Below, piece by piece: positions 1 to 5,595 of a DNA stretch of 6,993 bases. Position 1 is the first letter of the stretch. Each line of letters begins with the position of its first letter. The notes under the pieces were generated by a model. The model was not told where the DNA came from. It was given only the letters and a program-made list of their open reading frames with translations, and did not search any database. Location of the stretch: assembly GCA_020628755.1 (NCBI GenBank), contig JAHDEQ010000215.1, positions 1-6,993 of the forward strand, read 5' to 3'. This DNA is from Saprospiraceae bacterium. GTDB taxonomy: Bacteria; Bacteroidota; Bacteroidia; Chitinophagales; Saprospiraceae. The position numbers and the translations under genes are program-made.

Positions 1-2153
1 TCAATCTGTCGCTTCTCTAAGTTTGCAGCAGTAATTTTTACACGTAAAGTATCGCCCATTTTAAAGGTGCGACCACTACGTTTTCCAACTGCTTTGAGGC
101 GACTGTCTTGAACTGAAAAGGCTTCATTGAACTGGTCAAACCCAATCATGCCTTCGCACTTGTTGGCCACTAATTCTACGAACAAACCTCGGTCTATTAT
201 ACCAGAAATGACACCTTCAAATTCTTCACCAATACGTTTTTCGATAAATTCGACTTGCTTGTACTTGACCGACTCACGCTCGGCATCCATTGCTTTGCGC
301 TCCATTGCCGAAATATGCTTACACTTATCTTCCAATTTCTCCTTATTGGTACGATAGGTTTTTTCCAAATTTCGTTCTAAAATTCGATGTGTCAAAACGT
401 CCGAATAACGTCGAATAGGAGAGGTGAAGTGCGAATAAAAATCGAAGCCCAATCCATAGTGACCAATATTTTCGGTACTATAAATGGCCTTTGCCATCGT
501 ACGGATGGCAAGTGGTTCGAGCATTTTGAGCGCTGGATCTTTACGAGCCATTTTTGCCAAATTATTGAAGGACTCCACAATCGCTTTTGGATTATTAACA
601 TCAATCGTTACACCCAATTCTTTGGCAAATCTTCCAAAATCAGCAACTCTATCTGGGTTGGGTTCATCGTGGATGCGATAAACAAAAGGAATCTCTTGTC
701 CATTGGCTTTTTTATGGATAAATGTTGCTACTTCTCGGTTGGCTAAGAGCATAAAATCCTCGATAAGCATGTGCGCCTCTTTGCGTTCCTTGACATAAAC
801 CTCTATTGGATTTCCTTCGTCATCCAATCGGAATTTGACCTCTTCGGCTTCAAAGGCAATTGCTCCATTTTTGAATTTTTTCTTCCGCAATTTCTTAGCA
901 ATTCGGTTGAGAATTGTTATTTCTTCTGCAAAATCTCCCTTGCCTGTTTCGATAACTTCTTGTGCTTCTTCGTAGGTAAATCTTCGGTCAGAATGTGTAA
1001 GGGTTTTTCCGAACCAACGTTCCACAACATTATCTTTTTTATCAAAAGTAAAGACGGCGGAGAAGGTACATTTATCTTCATTCGGTCGCAATGAGCAAAG
1101 CTCATTGGACAGCTTTTCGGGCAGCATCGGCAGCACTCTATCTACCAAATATACCGAGGTAGAACGTTTAAAAGCCTCTTTATCCAAAACCGTGTTGGGT
1201 TTTACATAATGCGTTACATCTGCAATATGAACTCCAATTTCGTAATGTCCATTTTCGAGTTGTTGTATTGAAAGCGCATCATCAAAATCTTTTGCCGTTA
1301 AAGGGTCAATTGTAAATGTTGTGACCTCTCGCATATCACGTCGTTTGGCAATTTCTTCTTCGCTAATTTCTGTCGAAAGACGATTGGCTTGCGCCATAAC
1401 ATTTTCTGGAAATTCGAGTTCAAAACCATTATTGATTAAGATGGATTTCATCTCAATATCAGACGAGCCAGCTTGTCCCAAAACCGAGGTGATTTCACCG
1501 ATGGGTTTGTGGCTGGCTTTGCGAGGCCAATTGGTTATTTTTACAACAACCTTATCACGGTTTTCTGCATCTTTGAGTTCACTCAAATCTACATATATTT
1601 CGAGTTCTTGACTTTTATTTTGCACATGAACAATCCCAAATTTTCGACTTAAATGCAAGGTGCCGATAAAATGTTCCGCTTTTCGTTTGAGGACTTTCAT
1701 CACCTCGCCTTCGGGTCTTTGACGACCTCGTGGATAAAAAGCTCGTACTAGAACGGTGTCGCCGTTCATAGCACCATGCGTATATTTGGCAGGTACAAAA
1801 ATATCATCTTCCAAAGATTCGACTAGAATATAGGCCGAGCCTGTTCGGGTCATATCAACAATACCTTCGTGGTGTTCATTCTTACTTTTTGGATTCAAAA
1901 TCGCTTTTTGGTCGCTACGAACCAAAGCATATTTATAGTCTGCAATAAGCCGTAAGACCTTTGCTTCTACCAATTTTTTTAAAGCATCTTCGACAGAACT
2001 TTTGGTATTGGCTATCTTTAGTTTTTTGATAACTTGTTTGGCACTCAGTCGTTTTCGAGATTGTCTTGTAAAGAGTTTTGTGAGTTCGATTTGGAGTTGT
2101 TTAGACGTTAGTTTTTTGCCTTTAATTTTAATTTTTTTTCGTTTTTTAGTCAT
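1..2153 (-). CDS. rnr: Ribonuclease R (3'-5' exoribonuclease, RNB family), C-terminal end cut by window edge
   Basis: This hydrolytic, processive 3'-5' exoribonuclease degrades structured RNA and takes part in mRNA decay and rRNA/tmRNA quality control (family knowledge). The reading frame is open for 717 codons from the ATG at 2153 to the window edge with no stop. Domain order is typical: a lysine-rich start, a winged-helix region (about 20-78), two cold-shock-like OB folds (about 93-145 and 155-215), the RNB catalytic domain (about 270-600) and an S1 domain (about 640-717). The metal-binding aspartates are D283, D289, D291 and D292 in the motif TIDPLTAKDFDDA. The RNB signature TSPIRRYSD is at 577-585. 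The last visible residues (LRVKITAANLEKRQI) look like the final S1 strand, so only a few residues should be missing. No Shine-Dalgarno sequence or Bacteroidota promoter is seen directly upstream, so the gene may be co-transcribed with the small gene at 2774-2268. Confidence 0.96.
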   Translation of the reverse strand, partial: MTKKRKKIKIKGKKLTSKQLQIELTKLFTRQSRKRLSAKQVIKKLKIANTKSSVEDALKKLVEAKVLRLIADYKYALVRSDQKAILNPKSKNEHHEGIVDMTRTGSAYILVESLEDDIFVPAKYTHGAMNGDTVLVRAFYPRGRQRPEGEVMKVLKRKAEHFIGTLHLSRKFGIVHVQNKSQELEIYVDLSELKDAENRDKVVVKITNWPRKASHKPIGEITSVLGQAGSSDIEMKSILINNGFELEFPENVMAQANRLSTEISEEEIAKRRDMREVTTFTIDPLTAKDFDDALSIQQLENGHYEIGVHIADVTHYVKPNTVLDKEAFKRSTSVYLVDRVLPMLPEKLSNELCSLRPNEDKCTFSAVFTFDKKDNVVERWFGKTLTHSDRRFTYEEAQEVIETGKGDFAEEITILNRIAKKLRKKKFKNGAIAFEAEEVKFRLDDEGNPIEVYVKERKEAHMLIEDFMLLANREVATFIHKKANGQEIPFVYRIHDEPNPDRVADFGRFAKELGVTIDVNNPKAIVESFNNLAKMARKDPALKMLEPLAIRTMAKAIYSTENIGHYGLGFDFYSHFTSPIRRYSDVLTHRILERNLEKTYRTNKEKLEDKCKHISAMERKAMDAERESVKYKQVEFIEKRIGEEFEGVISGIIDRGLFVELVANKCEGMIGFDQFNEAFSVQDSRLKAVGKRSGRTFKMGDTLRVKITAANLEKRQI

Positions 2154-2183
2154 AGAATAACGTTTGTACGTTCGCACGTGTTC

Positions 2184-2221
2184 ACGTGTTCACGTTTGGT
2201 TTTGTTTTAACGTGAACACGT
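2184..2221. repeat. Perfect 13-bp inverted repeat (hairpin) upstream of rnr
   Basis: Arms at 2184-2196 (ACGTGTTCACGTT) and 2209-2221 (AACGTGAACACGT) are exact reverse complements around a 12-nt loop. On the minus strand the hairpin lies in the leader of rnr or the 3' end of the small gene's transcript. No T tract follows the stem on the minus strand, so a simple intrinsic terminator is unlikely. It could pause or protect RNA, or bind a dimeric protein as DNA. Confidence 0.7.
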
Positions 2222-2231
2222 AGATACCAGA

Positions 2232-2245
2232 CTGCCGTCAGGCAG
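2232..2245. repeat. Small GC-rich palindrome of REP type
   Basis: CTGCC and GGCAG pair around the loop GTCA, inside CCAGACTGCCGTCAGGCAGG. It stands out as GC-rich in an AT-rich spacer and sits between two direct copies of CGTGAACACGT. Similar short CTGCC/GGCAG palindromes are, from memory, common intergenic repeats in Bacteroidota genomes. That it is repeated elsewhere in this genome is inference. Confidence 0.5.
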
Positions 2246-2267
2246 GCGTGAACACGTTTGCACGTTT

Positions 2268-2774
2268 TTAATTTGAAGTAATAATTTCACCAGTGGCGAG
2301 CAATTCGAGGTTGAAGGCTTTACTAGAAGAGGCATCGTAGCTTGTCTGTTCTGCTTCGGTTTTTCCTGATATAATGTAAATAATCCAATCATCTTCAATA
2401 GTTGCTACTGACTGTACTAACGATTCGCCGTCCGAATAAGTTCCTGCAATAGCAGCTTTATCAATTAATTCGCCTTTTTTGGTGAGAGTAGCTAAAATGT
2501 ACTGATAACTCATCAAACCAGCTTTCCAATATACAATGGCATGAAAATCATGTGTTTTTGGAATTTTTAGACAAGGGACAAACTCCGTAAATTCGTCGGG
2601 ATCTTCGCCTTCAATAGCTGCAATTAATTTGGCAACCATAGCTTGTGGAAGAGGCTCATTGGAGCGACTAAATTCGAGTTGTGTATCATTGGTCAGTGTA
2701 ACGGGGAGTTCGATTTCTGGAAATTTATCCAGAAAATCGTGAAAACTTACCTTTGGCGGTTTTGGTTTGGACAT
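2268..2774 (-). CDS. Conserved-looking hypothetical protein, 168 residues
   Basis: I do not recognise the family. The protein is soluble, with no signal peptide or membrane segment. It starts MSKPKPPKVSF, has a mixed charged N-terminal half with an acidic stretch near 55-63 (GEDPDEFTE), and a C-terminal half that looks rich in beta strands, for example AIVYWKAGL, YQYILATLTKKGELID and DDWIIYIISG. A longer reading from an ATG at 2825 is possible, but it would begin upstream of the promoter: the -7 element TACCTTTG lies at 2796-2789, so transcription should begin close to the ATG at 2774. This start is therefore preferred. The gene has its own promoter behind the terminator of the patatin gene, and its stop is 114 bp before rnr, to which it may be transcriptionally linked. 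Confidence 0.8.
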   Translation of the reverse strand: MSKPKPPKVSFHDFLDKFPEIELPVTLTNDTQLEFSRSNEPLPQAMVAKLIAAIEGEDPDEFTEFVPCLKIPKTHDFHAIVYWKAGLMSYQYILATLTKKGELIDKAAIAGTYSDGESLVQSVATIEDDWIIYIISGKTEAEQTSYDASSSKAFNLELLATGEIITSN

Positions 2775-2788
2775 ACAACTTTTTGCTG

Positions 2789-2822
2789 CAAAGGTAGGGA
2801 AAAAAGAAAAGAGTTGGGCAAA
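2789..2822 (-). promoter_or_regulatory. Bacteroidota-type promoter for the 168-residue gene
   Basis: On the minus strand, TTTG (2822-2819) is followed after 22 bp by TACCTTTG (2796-2789). This fits the known Bacteroidota primary sigma consensus TTTG / TAnnTTTG. The ATG at 2774 lies 14 bp downstream of the -7 box, so the leader would be very short. This site decides the start codon of the downstream gene, and its -33 element lies inside the hairpin of the upstream terminator. Confidence 0.75.
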
Positions 2823-2843
2823 CAACTTTTAGTTGTCTGCCCA
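2800..2843 (-). terminator. Intrinsic terminator of the peroxidase-hydrolase-patatin cluster
   Basis: Arms 2843-2831 and 2827-2815 form a 13-bp stem with a 3-nt loop. On the minus strand all 13 positions pair, one as a G-U wobble; on the plus strand that position would be an A-C mismatch. A T-rich run (TTTTCTTTTTT) begins four bases after the stem on the minus strand. This points to termination of minus-strand transcription, about 28 bp after the patatin stop codon. Confidence 0.8.
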
Positions 2844-2870
2844 GTGCAAAAAAAAACGAGAGAGAGAGTT

Positions 2871-4043
2871 TTATTGGCCTTTTGTGTTTTTTTGTTTAGA
2901 TGCATAATCAAGCTGTTCCTTTTTTAAGGGACAAAGTTTTTGAATCAAAAGATTATTGTCAAGGTCTCGGTTGTAAAATTCAAAATTGACAACACAATCT
3001 TCGTGTTGGTTTTGTCCTGCCTTGTAACCCTCTTGCCACAAACCATTCATCACATCTTTTTCAAAAACCAATTGGTTTTTGATTTTCTCTGTATCTTCTT
3101 TGGACATAAAATAGAAGTTGACTCTAGTTTTTTGCAAATTTTGTTCGTCGGTACTTAGTTTTTGATTGACGTAAACTTCTAGGGTTTTGAGGTTTTGTAT
3201 ATCAATATCGTTTTGTCGAACTTCGCTTCTAAATATATCAATTGTCTGGCCGAGTAGAGTGGTAATATTCATCTTTTCAATTTGTTTTGGTATGGGTTTG
3301 TCTGTACTATGTATTACAACATCAATGTTATAAATATCTCGTTCACGAGCTATTTCTAATGCTTTTCGTAGCGGAATACTTTCTTTTATGCCACCGTCAA
3401 CATAATATTGTTTTTGATTGTTGGCATCTCTTTTTTTGTACAAAGACATAAATACTGGAAAATTGGCTGATGCCCACATCCAATTGGTGAAATCCTCGTA
3501 AGTTTCAGTGAGTTTACTGAGTGATTTGTACTCGACGGTATCTTGGAGTACGTTGACTACAGTAACCAAGACATCTTGTTCGGGATGGTCTTTGATAGCT
3601 TGGTAGTCTTCTGGTGAGAAAAGTTCCCGAATCGTTGTTCTTAGGTTTCTACTATCGCCAAGTGTTTTGTATTTAGCCAGTATTCGCCAAAGTGCTAAGA
3701 CTGGTCTTACTTCTCCTTTTTTTTCGCCGTCAATTCGAAATGGGTTGACTTTGAAAATTTTATCAGAATTGATATTTGTATAGCCTTCTTTGAGTTCGTC
3801 GTATTTTTGGTTGATAATGAATGGAGCAATGAGTCCTCCTGTGCTCGTGCCTAGAGCAACTTTGTAATTGCCATTGTATTTTTTGGAGAGTGCAGTACAG
3901 AGTCCTGCGCCCCATGCACCAGCAGCACCACCGCCTGAAACGATGAGGATACGGTCGTTGGAAATTATTTGGTCGTTTTTAGTAGTTTGAGCTTGCATAA
4001 TTGAGCAAATTAGTAATAGACTTATGAAGATTGTTGTTTTCAT
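2871..4043 (-). CDS. Exported patatin-like phospholipase, 390 residues
   Basis: This is a predicted acyl hydrolase of the patatin family, which cleaves fatty acids from phospholipids or related lipids with a Ser-Asp dyad. Residues 1-18 look like a signal peptide (basic start, hydrophobic core, cut near MQAQ), so it probably acts outside the cytoplasm; there is no lipobox. The oxyanion-hole loop is SGGGAAGAWGAG (36-47), the nucleophile is Ser67 in GTSTGG (65-70), a conserved ASANFPVF segment lies at 191-198, and the catalytic Asp is D216 in VDGG (215-218). All these elements are in the expected order. The usual Arg/Lys after GGGx is replaced by Ala41. The last 150 or so residues are a C-terminal region I cannot assign. 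The start is 15 bp after the stop of the SGNH-like gene, so the two are almost certainly co-transcribed. The exact substrate is unknown. Confidence 0.92.
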   Translation of the reverse strand: MKTTIFISLLLICSIMQAQTTKNDQIISNDRILIVSGGGAAGAWGAGLCTALSKKYNGNYKVALGTSTGGLIAPFIINQKYDELKEGYTNINSDKIFKVNPFRIDGEKKGEVRPVLALWRILAKYKTLGDSRNLRTTIRELFSPEDYQAIKDHPEQDVLVTVVNVLQDTVEYKSLSKLTETYEDFTNWMWASANFPVFMSLYKKRDANNQKQYYVDGGIKESIPLRKALEIARERDIYNIDVVIHSTDKPIPKQIEKMNITTLLGQTIDIFRSEVRQNDIDIQNLKTLEVYVNQKLSTDEQNLQKTRVNFYFMSKEDTEKIKNQLVFEKDVMNGLWQEGYKAGQNQHEDCVVNFEFYNRDLDNNLLIQKLCPLKKEQLDYASKQKNTKGQ

Positions 4044-4058
4044 GATATGGTATTTGGT

Positions 4059-5477
4059 TTAGTGATCGTGTATGTCAGAATGTTGTGTGATGGCTTCTTG
4101 AGGTTTTATTTTGATAAAATTACCGCTTTCTACAATATATCGGATACCTCGCATAGAACCATTAATTACGGTTTTGTAAGCAGCAGCAATCTGTGCAAAA
4201 CCTGCTGCTTTGGGGTGTAGCTCATTGTACCAATCTTTGGGTCTTTTTATAAGGTTTCGGGAGTCTATAATAGAGACATTTTCGGGGTAACGATGTACGA
4301 TTTTTTCGAGTGTTTCGTAGTATTGAAAAATAAGAATTTGCATGATCCTTTTTTGTTGGTCTTTATCCAAAATTCCTTTGAGGGTCATGGGGCGCAAGAG
4401 CCAATTGCCATTGCCCATAAAAATGTTTGTTAGGATTTGAACGAGACCCGTTCCTTTTTTGTCCGATGGTATGGGATAGTCGTAGCCTTGCAAGATGATG
4501 TGCATATCTTCAAATTTTTCGGGGTTGGCTTTTTTTACCTTTTCTATCAATATGATGTATTGTAGTTCTACGAGTTTAAGAAATTGGGTAAATCTCTTAT
4601 TGACGTATTTAGAAGCATCAAAATGAAGTTGATAGTATTGTTGATATTTTTCGTTTTTTGAGATACTTAGATTTTTTTCCAAATCTTGCAGAAAGATACT
4701 ACACATAGCTTCTTGGTAGGTATTGGCAAGACTAGCTTGTAAGGTCATTTGAATGGAAGAAGCTACATGGGGTTCGAGTTTGAATTCGGGATCATTGGCC
4801 AAAGACTTCAATGCTGCAGCTCTGCTGTAGCATTGGCGCTGCTCTTGTTTTGTACTATCTTCAACAATATCAATGGCATTTAAAAAGGTAGCAACATTAT
4901 TATTGCCAGCTATATCATTTCCGCCACCGCTTAAAAGCAATACATCAGGACTAATTTTTTTGTACTCATTATAATAAGTATCTTCAGAAATAATATTGGA
5001 TAACCAGTCTCCACCAAAAGCAAGGCTATAAATAGAAAAGTTCTTTTCTTTGTTGAGGTTGTCAATAATATCACGAATAAAAACAGGATACATAAACCAT
5101 GAATCTCCTTCGGCCAGGATGGTTTTTTTCTTATCAGTATCATCTATATCTCTAAAGCCTTTTTTCATTTTTTTGTAAAAACGCTTTAGCCTTTTTCGGT
5201 GTATTTTTTTGTTGAGATAGCCAAGAACACCTCGTTTGGCAGAGGATTCGTTTTTGAGATTCCCATTATCTTCAATTCGTTGTAGTAGATTATCGTAATC
5301 CGAATTGGTGAATTGAAGTTTGACAAGTTCATCAAAATCTTTGGTCATATCTTTAGTTGGATTGTCTATGATGTCATGTACAATCCTGTCTATCAATTGT
5401 TGTTTGCTTTGATTTTGAGCTTGAATGGCCATAGTACTGATAAGTAAAAAGGTAAGCGTAATAAATAAGTATCTCAT
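4059..5477 (-). CDS. Exported SGNH/GDSL-type hydrolase, 472 residues
   Basis: This is a predicted serine esterase, lipase or acyl-hydrolase of the SGNH superfamily; the substrate cannot be read from sequence. The ATG at 5477 is chosen because it begins a clear signal peptide (MRYLFITLTFLLIS, cut near IQAQ at 18-21). The ATG at 5582 would bury this signal behind 35 unlikely residues. Residues 22-118 are charged and probably helical, with a very basic stretch at 90-107. Block I is EGDSW (123-127) with nucleophile Ser126, block II is FGGDW (154-158), and block III is GGGNDI (184-189) with Asn187. Block V is NELHP (418-422) with catalytic His421; Asn418 stands where the DxxH Asp is usual. More than 220 residues separate blocks III and V, longer than in small GDSL enzymes, suggesting a helical insert. 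The gene lies between the peroxidase (118 bp upstream) and patatin (15 bp downstream) genes. Confidence 0.87.
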   Translation of the reverse strand: MRYLFITLTFLLISTMAIQAQNQSKQQLIDRIVHDIIDNPTKDMTKDFDELVKLQFTNSDYDNLLQRIEDNGNLKNESSAKRGVLGYLNKKIHRKRLKRFYKKMKKGFRDIDDTDKKKTILAEGDSWFMYPVFIRDIIDNLNKEKNFSIYSLAFGGDWLSNIISEDTYYNEYKKISPDVLLLSGGGNDIAGNNNVATFLNAIDIVEDSTKQEQRQCYSRAAALKSLANDPEFKLEPHVASSIQMTLQASLANTYQEAMCSIFLQDLEKNLSISKNEKYQQYYQLHFDASKYVNKRFTQFLKLVELQYIILIEKVKKANPEKFEDMHIILQGYDYPIPSDKKGTGLVQILTNIFMGNGNWLLRPMTLKGILDKDQQKRIMQILIFQYYETLEKIVHRYPENVSIIDSRNLIKRPKDWYNELHPKAAGFAQIAAAYKTVINGSMRGIRYIVESGNFIKIKPQEAITQHSDIHDH

Positions 5478-5555
5478 GATACAAAAGGTTGTTCGTGTGT
5501 GGAGTATGATACACGTTGGTATTTTGTTTAAATTTGGTTTTGGTATTAAGAGGTT

Positions 5556-5584
5556 GAATGGAGACAAAATATTTGTCTCCATTC
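5556..5584. repeat. Perfect 13-bp hairpin between peroxidase and SGNH genes
   Basis: Arms 5556-5568 (GAATGGAGACAAA) and 5572-5584 (TTTGTCTCCATTC) are exact complements with a 3-nt loop, starting 11 bp after the peroxidase stop. On the minus strand the stem is followed by AACCTCTTAATACC, which has no U tract, so it is not a textbook intrinsic terminator. It may act as a partial terminator or as a 3' stabiliser that sets the peroxidase message level apart from the two hydrolases. No TAnnTTTG promoter is seen between it and the ATG at 5477. Confidence 0.65.
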
Positions 5585-5595
5585 GGGTTTAAGGG

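Larger units (their letters stand above)
2160..2265. repeat. Intergenic array of ACGT tetramers phased at 8 bp
   Basis: Between rnr and the small upstream gene, ACGT occurs at 2160, 2168, 2176, 2184 and 2192 (exactly 8 bp apart), again at 2210 and 2218 (8 bp apart), and at 2254 and 2262 (8 bp apart, with the near-match GCGT at 2246). The commonest full unit is ACGTGTTC on the plus strand in the left block and its complement GAACACGT in the other two. The blocks therefore point in opposite directions. The 11-mer CGTGAACACGT occurs twice (2211-2221 and 2247-2257) around a small palindrome. This is direct observation. It could be a genome-wide intergenic repeat, a protein-binding array or a structured RNA leader; the function is unknown. 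Confidence 0.75.

Noticed and set aside
387..1094. Plus-strand open frames (387-746 and 771-1094)
   Set aside because: They lie wholly antisense to rnr, whose frame carries clear RNB motifs. Their translations are rich in Phe, Cys and Ile with no domain, as expected of antisense shadows.
1..2153. Frameshift or pseudogene in rnr
   Set aside because: The frame reads without a stop from 2153 to the window edge and contains every expected domain; it merely lacks a stop within the window.
2160..2265. CRISPR array or tRNA-like element in the repeat-rich spacer
   Set aside because: Units are only 8 bp with no unique spacers of CRISPR length, no cas genes are nearby, and no cloverleaf can be formed.
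2775..2825. N-terminal extension of the small gene to an ATG at 2825
   Set aside because: The extension would cover the -33/-7 promoter and part of the terminator hairpin. Its residues (MFAQLFSFFPTFAAKS) are simply a translation of those regulatory bases.
2940..3158. Plus-strand frame within the patatin gene
   Set aside because: It is antisense to the conserved patatin C-terminal coding region and has no promoter, start context or recognisable domain.
5478..5582. N-terminal extension of the SGNH-like gene to an ATG at 5582
   Set aside because: It would place 35 residues before an obvious signal peptide and start inside the 5556-5584 hairpin. The ATG at 5477 gives a normal exported protein.
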